This document shows positions 17,254-26,429 of a stretch of 64,000 nt of DNA, piece by piece; the first letter of the stretch is position 1, and the number at the start of each line of letters is the position of its first letter. The notes under the pieces are model-generated. The model ran no database searches, was not told the DNA's origin, and saw only the letters and a program-made list of their open reading frames with translations. Source of the stretch: Lacinutrix mariniflava (GTDB lineage: Bacteria; Bacteroidota; Bacteroidia; Flavobacteriales; Flavobacteriaceae); the NCBI RefSeq assembly GCF_001418015.1, contig NZ_LIQG01000026.1, forward strand, positions 186,001 to 250,000. The letters run 5' to 3'. A program made the translations under genes and the position numbers.

Positions 17254-18231
17254 TTATTTTAAATTTAATTTCAAAATCACAACAAACTGTTCTGCTTTTT
17301 TAATATCGAAACTATAATTGTCTTTATAAATTAACTGTAATCGTTTTTCTAAGTTTTGCAAACCTATCTTAAAATCGGTTGAAGTCACCTGGTCTTTATT
17401 GTAATCGTTACTACACACACATTCTAGAACACTATCTTTTTCAATAATTGAAATAGAAATATCACTATTTAATGTACTGTGTTTAAAAGCATTTTCAATG
17501 ATAGTAATTAATAGTAAAGGTGCTATTTTTTTATGTGCCGAATTTACTTCAGTTTTATAAAAAATCTGTTTTACACCTTCGGTTCTAATGCGTTGAAACT
17601 TGATGTAATTATCTAAAAACTGAAGCTCTTTTTCTAGCGAAATGGTTTTTGCATTGCTTTCATACAACACATGTTTTAAATTATCAGATAGCATTAAAAT
17701 AAGCTCTGGTGTTTCTGCTGGCTTTTCTATAGAATAAGAATAAATCGTGTTTAAATTATTAAATAACACATGCGGATTTATTTGCGATTTTAGGAATTTT
17801 AATTCCATTTCTGCATGTTCTTTTTTTACTTGCTCAACTTCAGCTTGCTTATCTATAAAACGATATAAAACCCAAACAAACGAAAAGAAAATAAGTGGAA
17901 CCAACGTTTGCCAAAGGTAATCACTGAGGCATTTCATTATAGAACAACCGCATTGTGCAAATACATTACAGTACAATTGTGTGGCAAAAAAGGAAATAAT
18001 AGCGAAAACAAACACATAAGGTATGTACCATTTTTTCTTTACAAAAAATGGTAATAAGACGAAGTTATTAGCATAAACAATAACAACAAGTATAGATAAA
18101 TACTGTAAAAAAGGATTCTCTTTCCAGTAATACCTTGAAAAAATAGATAACGATACAAACACAAAAAGCATCCAAAATAGAATGTGTACTAATAATTGCG
18201 ACCCGTGTTTTTTAATAAATGATTGTTTCAC
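17254..18231 (-). CDS. LytS-like sensor histidine kinase
   Basis: Inner-membrane histidine kinase of the His_kinase (LytS/YehU) type that partners the adjacent LytTR regulator. Four hydrophobic helices fill residues about 10-125 (LVHILFWMLFVFVSLSIF, FLQYLSILVVIVYANNFVLL, IPYVFVFAIISFFATQLY, LVPLIFFSFVWVLYRF), with no large periplasmic sensor. A short coiled coil leads to the phospho-acceptor box LKSQINPHVLFNNLNTIYS. The ATPase has an N-box (IIENAFKHS) and GLQNLEKRLQLIY. The family normally has INPHFLFN; here Phe is Val, a mild change. The stimulus is unknown. Confidence 0.94.
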   Translation of the reverse strand: MKQSFIKKHGSQLLVHILFWMLFVFVSLSIFSRYYWKENPFLQYLSILVVIVYANNFVLLPFFVKKKWYIPYVFVFAIISFFATQLYCNVFAQCGCSIMKCLSDYLWQTLVPLIFFSFVWVLYRFIDKQAEVEQVKKEHAEMELKFLKSQINPHVLFNNLNTIYSYSIEKPAETPELILMLSDNLKHVLYESNAKTISLEKELQFLDNYIKFQRIRTEGVKQIFYKTEVNSAHKKIAPLLLITIIENAFKHSTLNSDISISIIEKDSVLECVCSNDYNKDQVTSTDFKIGLQNLEKRLQLIYKDNYSFDIKKAEQFVVILKLNLK

Positions 18232-18378
18232 ATTTGAAATGTACTTAGAATTGATTGAACCATCAAAAAAGGAAGTATAAAAACCATGTTTAGTAATGCA
18301 AACAACATGTTTTAGTTTCGTTTGCTACTTTAAGAGTGCTGTTTGTACAGATTTTTAGAAAAGGACTCTTCCTCATTT

Positions 18379-18386
18379 TACTTTTG
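18379..18386 (+). promoter_or_regulatory. Candidate -7 box (TACTTTTG) for the thioredoxin-TPR gene
   Basis: TACTTTTG fits TAnnTTTG and lies 23 nt before the ATG at 18410. The -33 region is only a weak TTTA at 18354, 21 nt upstream. Confidence 0.4.
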
Positions 18387-18409
18387 GCTTAACTAATAAA
18401 TCAATCATC

Positions 18410-19306
18410 ATGACACGAACAGTAATCATCACAGTAATACTTAGCCTTTGCCTTTCTTTTGGCTTTTCTCAATCTCTAAACAAACGAGTAAAATATGGAG
18501 ATAACAAAGACATGCTTCTTGGGGAAATAGACAAAAATGGATTACAATCTGCTCCTTTTAATACTTGGTTTAATAAAAACCACGACGATTATATTGTAAA
18601 CAAAAACCTTGTAAAAACGTTTAAAAAAGACTTAAAAAACTATACTATTAAAGCTTTTTTAGGCACTTGGTGTGGAGACAGTAAAAAAGAAGTTCCAAGA
18701 TTCTATAAGGTTTTAGAAGCTGCAAATTTCCCAATGAACCAGTTAGAAACTTTTGCTTTAGACAAAAGTGACGACGCTTACAAACAAGGTCCAAATGGTG
18801 AAGAAAAAGGATTAAACATACATAGGGTGCCAACTTTTATTTTCTACAAAAATGGGAAAGAAGTTAACCGAATTGTAGAACACGCAAAAGAAACTTTTGA
18901 GCACGATATACTAAGTATAGTAAATACCGATCATTATAGACAAAACTATATTGCTGTGGATTACTTGCATTCTTTATTAGAAGACAAATCGTTAGATTCT
19001 CTTAAAGCAATTAAAACAGATTTAACCAAAAAACTTGGCAGATTTGTAAAAAGTAGTGGTGAATTAAACACCTTTGGCTATGTCCTTTTAAGAAGTAAAC
19101 AGATTGAAAAAGCACTATATGTTTTTGATTTAAACACAAAATTATATGCTTACAAGCTTGGTGTTTACGATAGTTTAGCTGAAGCTTTTTTTGTTGCCGA
19201 GAATTACAATGAAGCTTTAAAAAACTACTATAAAGTATTAAGTATAATGCCTAACGACAAAAATGCTTTGGAAATGGTGGATAAAATAACGAAGCTTAAT
19301 AGTTAA
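18410..19306 (+). CDS. Exported thioredoxin-fold protein with C-terminal TPR-like helices
   Basis: Signal peptide (MTRTVIITVILSLCLSFGFSQ), then a thioredoxin fold (residues about 65-170) whose active-site segment is FLGTWCGDSKKEVPRF: only the first Cys is kept (CGDS instead of CxxC). The cis-Pro loop is present (HRVPTFIFYKNGKEV). A helical C-terminus (about 215-298) with FYVAENYNEALKNY-type pattern looks like one or two TPR repeats. Without the resolving Cys it cannot act as a classical dithiol oxidoreductase; a monothiol, reductase-assisted or binding role is more likely. Transcribed alone, divergent from the two-component pair. Confidence 0.85.
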   Translation: MTRTVIITVILSLCLSFGFSQSLNKRVKYGDNKDMLLGEIDKNGLQSAPFNTWFNKNHDDYIVNKNLVKTFKKDLKNYTIKAFLGTWCGDSKKEVPRFYKVLEAANFPMNQLETFALDKSDDAYKQGPNGEEKGLNIHRVPTFIFYKNGKEVNRIVEHAKETFEHDILSIVNTDHYRQNYIAVDYLHSLLEDKSLDSLKAIKTDLTKKLGRFVKSSGELNTFGYVLLRSKQIEKALYVFDLNTKLYAYKLGVYDSLAEAFFVAENYNEALKNYYKVLSIMPNDKNALEMVDKITKLNS

Positions 19307-19314
19307 AAATAACA

Positions 19315-19563
19315 GCTTCTCGATGCACTTTTTTCATGCTTCAAAAATCACTCGAAGTGACAGAGTAATCTTAAATTGAAACTCGTTGTCAGTTCGAGTG
19401 ATGCGACTAAAGGAGCATTGTATTGAGAACTTATCTTTATTTAAAATGCTTCTCGATACAATTTTCTCGTGCCTCAAAAATCACTAGAAGTAACAGAATA
19501 AATTTATACTCAAACATGTTGTCAGTTCGAGTGAAATTGTTTTTTTCAATTTTGTATCGAGAA
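19315..19563. repeat. Cluster of four alternating REP/BIME-like units
   Basis: Units in alternating orientation: plus 19315-19363 (GCTTCTCGATGCAC...ACTCGAAGTGACAG), minus 19387-19430 (TGTCAGTTCGAGTGA...TATTGAGAAC), plus 19448-19496 (TGCTTCTCGATACAA...ACTAGAAGTAACAG), minus 19519-19563 (TTGTCAGTTCGAGTGA...TGTATCGAGAAC). This fills the space between the convergent thioredoxin-TPR and MutS-like genes. No coding potential; ORFs through it are repeat-derived. Confidence 0.82.
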
Positions 19564-19583
19564 CATTCTAAAACTATAAATAG

Positions 19584-21353
19584 CTATACAATCTCCATCT
19601 TCTTCAACAGAAAACTAGCATTCATATTCTGGCAAATTCCTTTTTTAAAGGTATAATCGAAATACAACTCATCGTCAATTATCTGTGCATCGAAATAGTA
19701 GTTTTTAACTTCCTCGAGTTCTTTTTCAATTTCACAAAGGCTTAAATCGTGTGTAGCAATAATACCAGTAGCATTACTTGCTACTAACTTCTCTACAAAC
19801 TTTCTAGAACCTATGGCTTTATCTGTGCTATTTGTGCCTTTTAGAATTTCGTCTAGAATAATAAAGTAACTATCCGTTTTAATAGCATCGACAATGTATT
19901 TTAAACGCGTTAACTCAGAAAAGAAGTATGAACTATCATCTGTTAACGAATCGCTTGTTCGCATACTTGTAATTAATTTTACAGGAACATACTCACTTGT
20001 CTTTGCACAAACAGGTAAACCAACATTTGCCATAACAATATGCAAGGAAACCGTTCTTAAAAACGTACTCTTTCCAGCCATGTTTGCACCTGTGATTATA
20101 AAAAACTGTTCCGTTTCTATATTAAAATCGTTATCTACACGTTTCTCCGTTTTTAATAAAGGATGTCCTAATTCGGTAACTTTAGTTTGTTTGCCTTGTT
20201 CTAAAATTTCAGAATACACATACTCTTCATGATTAAAAGCGTAGTTTCCCAAACTATTATAAGCATCGAAAAAGGTAACCACTTCAAACCAATCTTCAAC
20301 TTTATCATGGTACGTTTCAATCCATTGCTCGATGGCATAACTGTTTTTAATATCTGTTAGAAAATAACCATTTCCAAAAATAGCAGAAATAAGATTATTT
20401 CTATTATCTAAAGCATCCATTGCCTTAGACAAATCTGTTAAAATAGAAGAGGCTTTCTTTCCTTCTAATTGAATTTCTTTTTGTTTCTCAATAAGTAATG
20501 TTGAAGAAAATGTTTCATTTTCGATAGCATTTAAGAGTTGAGCATATTGTCTAAACGTATCTCTAATTTTATCTGTGTTTGCAGCTAAATCATTTATCTT
20601 TTTTAAATACTTACCTGTTACTGCTAGCCCGATTAATAACCAATATCCGAAAAACTCAATAGAAATTACTTTTGTAATACCTAAAACCAGAAGTAAGGCT
20701 GAAATAATAACAAATACTAATGGCAATCGTTTTAACGCTTTAGGCAAAAATGATTTATGTTTGTGTAACCAAGAAACAATTTGGTCTGGTTTTGTTTCTA
20801 CTTTTATCAAGTTTGCAGTAGCTTGAAAATGTTGTCTCCATTCTGGTTTAGTAGACAACTCTTGTATTGCTTCCTGTCTTTTTTCTATGTTTAAAATATT
20901 GTTAGCCTTAAGTGCATTTGACAATGCTAATGCTCCAATTTTTGTTGCTGTTCTATTTACAAATTGAAAGAAAGAACCACGACCAAACAAATCGATATCT
21001 AAAGCATAATTATGAAGCGAATCTTGAAATTCTAAGCCTTCATTTCTATCAAAAAAGTCACCAGAACCAATTTTTAGTTCTTCTTCATTTATAGCAAGTA
21101 ATGCTTTTTTTAAAGCATATTCAGACTTTAAAGCTGTGTGTTTTGATAATAAAAATAGAAATACAAACACACCAATTAAGCCACATCCTAAAGCTATTTG
21201 CCAATTACTAAACGTAAAATAAACAACTACAATTGTAGCTATAAAAGCTAATAGTCTAGCAGTACTTAAAAGGGTAAGTTGCTTGTGTAATTTTGAAACT
21301 TCTCCTTTATAAGTTTCGAGTTGTTGTTGATAATATTGAGTTGAATCTTGCAT
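19584..21353 (-). CDS. Membrane-anchored MutS-domain-V (MutS-like) ATPase
   Basis: The C-terminal 200 residues are a MutS-type ABC ATPase: Walker A GANMAGKSTFLRT, the SYFFSEL segment, Walker B YFIILDEILKGTNS and an H-loop GIIATHDLSLCE. The N-terminal mismatch-recognition domains of MutS are absent. Two hydrophobic hairpins (residues about 33-72 and about 205-250) predict membrane insertion. Bacteroidota carry many such MutS-related proteins; their role is unknown and it should not be named mutS. The gene ends in convergence with REP units and starts 4 bp after the stop of the M28 peptidase gene, so both form one unit. Confidence 0.9.
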   Translation of the reverse strand: MQDSTQYYQQQLETYKGEVSKLHKQLTLLSTARLLAFIATIVVVYFTFSNWQIALGCGLIGVFVFLFLLSKHTALKSEYALKKALLAINEEELKIGSGDFFDRNEGLEFQDSLHNYALDIDLFGRGSFFQFVNRTATKIGALALSNALKANNILNIEKRQEAIQELSTKPEWRQHFQATANLIKVETKPDQIVSWLHKHKSFLPKALKRLPLVFVIISALLLVLGITKVISIEFFGYWLLIGLAVTGKYLKKINDLAANTDKIRDTFRQYAQLLNAIENETFSSTLLIEKQKEIQLEGKKASSILTDLSKAMDALDNRNNLISAIFGNGYFLTDIKNSYAIEQWIETYHDKVEDWFEVVTFFDAYNSLGNYAFNHEEYVYSEILEQGKQTKVTELGHPLLKTEKRVDNDFNIETEQFFIITGANMAGKSTFLRTVSLHIVMANVGLPVCAKTSEYVPVKLITSMRTSDSLTDDSSYFFSELTRLKYIVDAIKTDSYFIILDEILKGTNSTDKAIGSRKFVEKLVASNATGIIATHDLSLCEIEKELEEVKNYYFDAQIIDDELYFDYTFKKGICQNMNASFLLKKMEIV

Positions 21354-21357
21354 TATT

Positions 21358-22293
21358 TTATAATTCTATAGCATCAAATTTTGTAAAAACTTGAATAATT
21401 GTTTCTACTGCGTCTTGATAAAATTGGTTATCAATTCTTTCAAAATCATCAGTTGGTTTGTGGTAATCTTCATGATCTGCCACTCCAAAATAGATAAACG
21501 GAATATCTGCTTTATGAAACGCAGCGTGATCACTAGAATTAGTCCAGTTATCTCCATCACCCAATCCTTCGTGACCAATTAGTAAATCTACTTTACCTAA
21601 ATCTTTAAAATTTTCTATTGTTGGTTTTAAATGCGGATAATATCTCGATCCCACTGCGAAGAGTTCGTTTCTATCGCTTCGGCTAATCATATCCATATTT
21701 AAGTTTAACACTATATTTCTTTGCTGAATTGTATTGTCTTTTACAAAATGGTAAGCACCTTTTAAACCTAATTCCTCGCCATCGAATGCAGCTAAAATAA
21801 CATTATGCTTTGGTGGATGGGTTTTAAAATATTCTGCGAAAGCGACTAATGCACTTATACCTGAAGCATCATCGTCTGCTCCATTGTATATCTTTCCGCC
21901 TTTTACTCCTTCGTGATCGTAATGTGCCGATAAAACTATATACTTATTTGTATGTTCTGTACCTTCAATTAATCCTAAAATATTTTCAGCGTCATATTTA
22001 CCAAAAGTAAATGGCTGGCCATAAGTTGCTCTCAAAGGTTTTACGTCTTCTTGTTTAAAAGCTTTAATAATATAATCTTTAGCTTTTTTCGCACCTTCAG
22101 TTCCTGTTCTTCTGCCTTCAAAAGCATCAGAAGATAACGTTTTAATGTTTTTAAGTAAGGTTTTAGTTGAGTATGAATAAGTGGTTATTGGTGTTGTATT
22201 CTCAACCTTTTTTGGCGCCTCTGTTGTTTGTGTTTTACAACCTACAAGCGAAATACCTAAGGCTAATATATATAATGGATATGTTCTTTTCAT
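21358..22293 (-). CDS. M28-family zinc aminopeptidase lipoprotein
   Basis: Exported metallo-aminopeptidase. Signal sequence with lipobox LGISLVGCKT (Cys about residue 19). Co-catalytic zinc ligands of the M28 family are visible in order: His in LSAHYDHEG, bridging Asp in NGADDDASGISALVAFAEY, Glu pair in DGEELGLKG, Asp in LNMDMISR, and a late His in SSDHAAFHKADIPF. 311 residues is normal. It is followed 4 bp later by the MutS-like gene and preceded by the sdhB terminator. Likely role: cleaving N-terminal residues from imported peptides; substrate unknown. Confidence 0.93.
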   Translation of the reverse strand: MKRTYPLYILALGISLVGCKTQTTEAPKKVENTTPITTYSYSTKTLLKNIKTLSSDAFEGRRTGTEGAKKAKDYIIKAFKQEDVKPLRATYGQPFTFGKYDAENILGLIEGTEHTNKYIVLSAHYDHEGVKGGKIYNGADDDASGISALVAFAEYFKTHPPKHNVILAAFDGEELGLKGAYHFVKDNTIQQRNIVLNLNMDMISRSDRNELFAVGSRYYPHLKPTIENFKDLGKVDLLIGHEGLGDGDNWTNSSDHAAFHKADIPFIYFGVADHEDYHKPTDDFERIDNQFYQDAVETIIQVFTKFDAIEL

Positions 22294-22323
22294 ATTAAAA
22301 ATAATTATACGTAAAGCTAATAA

Positions 22324-22352
22324 AAAAACCCAAGCGAGTGGCTTGGGTTTTT
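22324..22352 (-). terminator. Terminator of the sdhCAB operon
   Basis: A 12-bp perfect stem (AAAAACCCAAGC / GCTTGGGTTTTT) with loop GAGTG, 50 bp after the sdhB stop. Read on the minus strand it ends in a T-tract. Confidence 0.88.
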
Positions 22353-22401
22353 ATTTATTTAAGACTCTTAGCAATTGCTCTGAGTGTTAGTTCTATTCTT
22401 A

Positions 22402-23148
22402 TTATCCTTTTAAAGAAGCTCCTAAATACTCACGATTCATACGTGCAATATTTTCTAAAGAAATACCTTTTGGGCATTCAACTTCACAAGCTCCAGTGTT
22501 AGTACAGTTACCAAAACCTTCGTCGTCCATTTGCTTAACCATGTTTAAAACACGGTCGGTAGCTTCAATTTTACCTTGAGGTAACAATGCAAATTGAGAT
22601 ACTTTTGCTCCAACAAATAACATTGCTGATGAGTTTTTACAAGATGCTACACAAGCACCACAACCAATACAAGTTGCTGCTGAAAAAGCATCGTCTGCAT
22701 CTTCTTTGTTAATTGGAGTTGCATTAGCATCGATAGTATTACCAGATGTATTTACAGAAATAAATCCTCCTGCATGTTGAATACGATCGAAAGAACTTCT
22801 ATCTACAATTAAATCTTTTACTACAGGAAATGCAGTGGCTCTAAAAGGCTCAATAGTAATAGTATCGCCATCTTTAAACATACGCATGTGTAACTGGCAA
22901 GTTGTTACACCACGATCTGGTCCATGAGCTTCTCCATTAATATATAATGAACACATACCGCAAATTCCTTCACGACAATCGTGATCGAAAGCTACTGGCT
23001 CTTCATCTTTATTAATTAGTTGTTCGTTTAAAACATCTAACATTTCAAGGAAAGACATATCTGGAGAAATATCGCTGACTTTATAATCAACCATACTTCC
23101 TTTATCACTAGCGTTTTTTTGACGCCAAATTTTTAACGTTAAATTCAT
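22402..23148 (-). CDS. sdhB: Succinate dehydrogenase/fumarate reductase iron-sulfur subunit
   Basis: Electron-transfer subunit of complex II on the cytosolic face of the inner membrane. [2Fe-2S] ligands in [16 protein letters not shown] followed by TTCQLHM, then the ferredoxin part with [15 protein letters not shown] and [15 protein letters not shown] for the [4Fe-4S] and [3Fe-4S] clusters. At 248 residues it is the Bacteroidota/epsilon type that works with a single five-helix cytochrome b subunit (SdhC). Last gene of sdhC-sdhA-(four-helix-bundle)-sdhB; a strong terminator follows. The insert between sdhA and sdhB ends 15 nt before this ATG. Confidence 0.97.
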   Translation of the reverse strand: MNLTLKIWRQKNASDKGSMVDYKVSDISPDMSFLEMLDVLNEQLINKDEEPVAFDHDCREGICGMCSLYINGEAHGPDRGVTTCQLHMRMFKDGDTITIEPFRATAFPVVKDLIVDRSSFDRIQHAGGFISVNTSGNTIDANATPINKEDADDAFSAATCIGCGACVASCKNSSAMLFVGAKVSQFALLPQGKIEATDRVLNMVKQMDDEGFGNCTNTGACEVECPKGISLENIARMNREYLGASLKG

Positions 23149-23162
23149 AACTATTTTAGTAT

Positions 23163-23601
23163 TTAGTGAATAGCGAAAAGCGATAAGAAGGTTAGTTCTT
23201 TTCTTCCAGTTTTCTTATCAAAGAATTTAGCATCTTGCTAATCTCAATAATCAAACTTTCTACTGCTTTGCTATCATTTATATAGTTTAACTGTTTTGTT
23301 ATTAATATTTGTGTTTCCAACTCGTATAAAGAACCTCTTGAAATCCTTAAGAATTGAATGTAATTTTTTCTTGATAATCTTCCCCAGCCTTCAGCGATAT
23401 TAGAAGGAACAGAAACCGAACATCTTCGCATTTGACTTGTTAATCCAAATCTCTCATCATCAGGAAGCATTTTTGTTAATTCATAAATTTGAGTTACCAG
23501 TTTCATTGACTTTTGCCAAACTATTAACTCTTTATATGATTTTATACTACTCACTAATTCCGTATCGTTTTTCCCTAACTCCTCTTCGCTATTTCACTAA
23601 T
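23163..23601 (-). mobile_element. IVS-like element: inverted-repeat-bounded unit carrying a four-helix-bundle gene, inside the sdh operon
   Basis: The ends are TTTAGTGAATAGCGAA (23162-23177) and TTCGCTATTTCACTAA (23586-23601), inverted copies of each other apart from one inserted T. The unit fills the whole space from 2-3 nt after the sdhA stop to 15 nt before the sdhB start. In the sdh mRNA the ends would pair and loop out the gene, the same architecture as intervening sequences of 23S rRNA that encode S23 proteins. A 'mobile' label is inference. Confidence 0.55.
23192..23554 (-). CDS. Four-helix-bundle protein (23S rRNA IVS / S23 family)
   Basis: 120 residues with the family signature: [20 protein letters not shown] near the N-terminus, [21 protein letters not shown] in the middle, and [18 protein letters not shown] toward the C-terminus. 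The fold is a small all-alpha bundle that forms oligomers; related proteins are encoded in 23S rRNA intervening sequences and as Avd in diversity-generating retroelements (no template repeat or reverse transcriptase is seen here). The start codon is GTG at 23554. It lies between sdhA and sdhB on the operon strand, flanked by inverted repeats, and has no known link to succinate dehydrogenase. Confidence 0.93.
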   Translation of the reverse strand: MSSIKSYKELIVWQKSMKLVTQIYELTKMLPDDERFGLTSQMRRCSVSVPSNIAEGWGRLSRKNYIQFLRISRGSLYELETQILITKQLNYINDSKAVESLIIEISKMLNSLIRKLEEKN

Positions 23602-23603
23602 TT

Positions 23604-25616
23604 CTACTTATAAGAACGTTGCTTCAACTCAATATCCTTGAACTCTAATTCTTCTTTGTGTAAAACGGCATCGCTAGGTTCTCCTTTGTATTCCCAAGCA
23701 GAAACATATGCAAAATCTTCATCGTTACGTTTTGCTTCTCCTTTTTGCTCACCATCTAACTCTACTGCATCTTCTCTAAAGTGTCCTCCACAAGATTCTT
23801 CTCTGTTTAAAGCATCTTTAGCGAATAATTCTCCTAATTCTAAGAAATCTGCAACACGACCAGCTTTTGCTAATTCTTCGTTGTATTCTTCGTTAGTTCC
23901 AGGCACTTTTACTTCTTTCCAGAATTCTTCTCTTAACGCTTTAATTTCAGCAATAGCTTCCGTTAAACCTTTTACATTTCTTGACATCCCTACTTTGTTC
24001 CACATGATTTTTCCTAATTTCTTATGGAAATAATCTACAGAGTGAGATCCTTTATTCGTTACAAAGAATTCTAATTGTTTTCGAACATCGTTTTCAGCTT
24101 CTTCAAATTCTTTCGAATCTGTAGAAATTGGTCCTGTTCTAATATCGTGAGATAAATAATCACCAATTGTATAAGGCAATACAAAATAACCATCTGCTAA
24201 ACCTTGCATTAATGCCGAAGCACCAAGTCTGTTTGCACCATGATCAGAGAAATTTGCTTCTCCAATACAGTATAAACCAGGAACGGTTGTCATTAAGTTA
24301 TAATCTACCCAAACACCACCCATTGTGTAGTGAACTGCTGGATAAATCATCATTGGTGTGTTGTATGGATCTTGATCTACGATCTTCTCATACATTTGGA
24401 ATAAGTTTCCGTATTTATTTTTGATTACTTCTTGCCCTAATTTTTTAACAAGAGCAGCATCATTTTCGTCTAATCCTTTTACGTGAGCAGTTTCTTTACC
24501 GTAACGTTGAATTGCCGAAGCAAAATCTAAGAATACAGCTTCACCTGTTGCATTAACTCCAAAACCAGCATCACAACGCTCTTTTGCTGCACGAGAGGCA
24601 ACATCACGAGGTACTAAGTTTCCGAATGCAGGATAGCGACGCTCTAAGTAATAATCTCTATCGTCTTCAGCTAATTCTCTAGGCTTTAAAGCACCAGATT
24701 TAATAGCCTCAACATCTTTCATGTGTTTTGGCACCCAAATACGTCCATCGTTACGTAAAGACTCAGACATTAACGTTAGTTTAGACTGATGATCTCCAGA
24801 AACTGGAATACATGTTGGGTGAATTTGTGTGTAACAAGGGTTTGCAAAATAAGCACCTTTTTTGTGTGCTTTCCAACCTGCTGTTACATTAGATCCCATC
24901 GCGTTAGTCGATAAGAAGAATACGTTACCATAACCACCAGTTCCAAGAACTACAGCGTGAGCCGAGTGACGTTCTACTTCTCCTGTAATTAAGTTACGTG
25001 TTATAATTCCACGAGCTTTTCCATCAACTTTAACAACGTCTAACATTTCGTGACGGTTGTACATTTTGATTTTTCCACGACCGATTTGACGGTTCATGGC
25101 AGAATAAGCTCCTAATAGTAATTGTTGTCCTGTTTGTCCAGCTGCGTAAAAAGTACGTGATACTAATACACCACCAAACGAACGGTTATCTAATAATCCA
25201 CCATATTCACGTGCAAAAGGAACACCTTGAGCAACACATTGGTCAATTATATTTGCAGAAACCTCAGCTAAACGATACACGTTAGCCTCACGAGAACGGT
25301 AATCTCCACCTTTTACAGTATCGTAAAATAATCTGTAAGTAGAATCACCATCTCCTTGGTAATTTTTTGCTGCATTAATTCCTCCTTGCGCTGCAATAGA
25401 GTGTGCACGTCTTGGAGAATCTTGAAAGCAAAAAGCTTTTACGTTATATCCAAGTTCTGCTAAAGTAGCCGCAGCAGATCCACCAGCTAATCCAGTTCCA
25501 ACAATAATAACATCTATGTTACGCTTGTTAGCAGGATTTACTAAGTCGATATGATTTTTATAATCTGTCCATTTATCTTTAATTGGACCTTGAGGTATTT
25601 TAGAATCTAAAGCCAT
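23604..25616 (-). CDS. sdhA: Succinate dehydrogenase/fumarate reductase flavoprotein subunit
   Basis: Catalytic FAD subunit of complex II. N-terminal dinucleotide motif [21 protein letters not shown], covalent-FAD His segment [18 protein letters not shown], and active-site Arg/His regions [13 protein letters not shown] and [22 protein letters not shown]. 670 residues matches the large Bacteroidota form. ATG lies 15 bp after the sdhC stop. Its TAG stop is at 23604-23606, directly at the boundary of the IVS-like element, so the element does not damage the reading frame. Confidence 0.98.
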   Translation of the reverse strand: MALDSKIPQGPIKDKWTDYKNHIDLVNPANKRNIDVIIVGTGLAGGSAAATLAELGYNVKAFCFQDSPRRAHSIAAQGGINAAKNYQGDGDSTYRLFYDTVKGGDYRSREANVYRLAEVSANIIDQCVAQGVPFAREYGGLLDNRSFGGVLVSRTFYAAGQTGQQLLLGAYSAMNRQIGRGKIKMYNRHEMLDVVKVDGKARGIITRNLITGEVERHSAHAVVLGTGGYGNVFFLSTNAMGSNVTAGWKAHKKGAYFANPCYTQIHPTCIPVSGDHQSKLTLMSESLRNDGRIWVPKHMKDVEAIKSGALKPRELAEDDRDYYLERRYPAFGNLVPRDVASRAAKERCDAGFGVNATGEAVFLDFASAIQRYGKETAHVKGLDENDAALVKKLGQEVIKNKYGNLFQMYEKIVDQDPYNTPMMIYPAVHYTMGGVWVDYNLMTTVPGLYCIGEANFSDHGANRLGASALMQGLADGYFVLPYTIGDYLSHDIRTGPISTDSKEFEEAENDVRKQLEFFVTNKGSHSVDYFHKKLGKIMWNKVGMSRNVKGLTEAIAEIKALREEFWKEVKVPGTNEEYNEELAKAGRVADFLELGELFAKDALNREESCGGHFREDAVELDGEQKGEAKRNDEDFAYVSAWEYKGEPSDAVLHKEELEFKDIELKQRSYK

Positions 25617-25631
25617 AAATCTCTCTGTATA

Positions 25632-26318
25632 TTAATGATTGAAATAATGAAACAATGCAATAAAAATGAATCCTAATGGAATACCAATTGCATAGATTTT
25701 ACTAAATCTTTTTAATCCTTTTGTATATTTATTATTTGCTCCAACCGACTGGAAAGCCGAATCGAAACCGTGTAGTAAGTGTAATGCTAAGAATACAAAT
25801 GCAACTACATAAAGTACAACTCTCCATAAATCTACAAACTTATGTTGTAGCTCTTCGAAGTATCTGTAACCGCTTGCTGCATTGTTTGGATCTATAAGAC
25901 CAGACATATCACCAACAATAAACTTTGTGTTTATTTCTGGAAACCAGAAATCGTAAAAATGAAGACAAACAAATGCTAAAATTGCAGCTCCACTCCAAAT
26001 CATGTTTCTACTCATCCATGAAGAATTTGCTCCTCCATTGTTTTTTGCATAACTAATTTGTCTTGCTTTGTTGTTTTTAATTTCTAAAACAAATCCCATT
26101 ACAAAATGGAAAACAACACCGAAAATCAAGACGGGTTGTAATACATATTGTACTAACGGAAAGGTTCCCATAAAATGAGAAACATCGTTGAAAGTCTCTG
26201 GACTAAACACCGAAAGTATGTTTATTGAAAAATGTTGAAGTAAGAAAAACATTAGAAAGAATGCTGAAAGTGCCATCGCAAACTTTCTTCCTATTGAAGA
26301 ATTTAAAATTCCGCTCAT
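25632..26318 (-). CDS. sdhC: Succinate dehydrogenase cytochrome b subunit
   Basis: Inner-membrane haem b and menaquinone anchor of complex II. 228 residues with five predicted helices, of the SdhC/FrdC type in which one subunit holds both haems. Conserved His are in FLLQHFSIN, FGVVFHFVMGFV, AFVCLHFYDFW and ALHLLHGFDSAFQSVG. First gene of the operon, behind a strong Bacteroidota promoter. Confidence 0.95.
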   Translation of the reverse strand: MSGILNSSIGRKFAMALSAFFLMFFLLQHFSINILSVFSPETFNDVSHFMGTFPLVQYVLQPVLIFGVVFHFVMGFVLEIKNNKARQISYAKNNGGANSSWMSRNMIWSGAAILAFVCLHFYDFWFPEINTKFIVGDMSGLIDPNNAASGYRYFEELQHKFVDLWRVVLYVVAFVFLALHLLHGFDSAFQSVGANNKYTKGLKRFSKIYAIGIPLGFIFIALFHYFNH

Positions 26319-26346
26319 TATTTTTGTAGTTAAAGTATTGTTCCTA

Positions 26347-26378
26347 CAAAGATACGGCGCAAACGCTTTCGCAACAAA
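26347..26378 (-). promoter_or_regulatory. Sigma-ABfr-type promoter of the sdh operon
   Basis: On the minus strand: TTTG (26378-26375), 20-nt spacer, TATCTTTG (26354-26347), a full match to TTTG-N19-21-TAnnTTTG. It lies 29 nt upstream of the sdhC ATG. Confidence 0.88.
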
Positions 26379-26429
26379 TTTTACTAGTTTTTAAAAAACT
26401 ATTTAGAATGAGTATAATTTAGAGAACCA

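Noticed and set aside
19423-19656. 77-codon plus-strand ORF
   Set aside because: It is read through REP units and into the MutS-like gene on the other strand.
19584-21353. Functional MutS mismatch-repair protein
   Set aside because: Lacks the mismatch-binding and connector domains and has membrane helices.
23192-23554. Avd protein of a diversity-generating retroelement
   Set aside because: No reverse transcriptase, template repeat or variable repeat is nearby; a plain S23/IVS-type protein fits.
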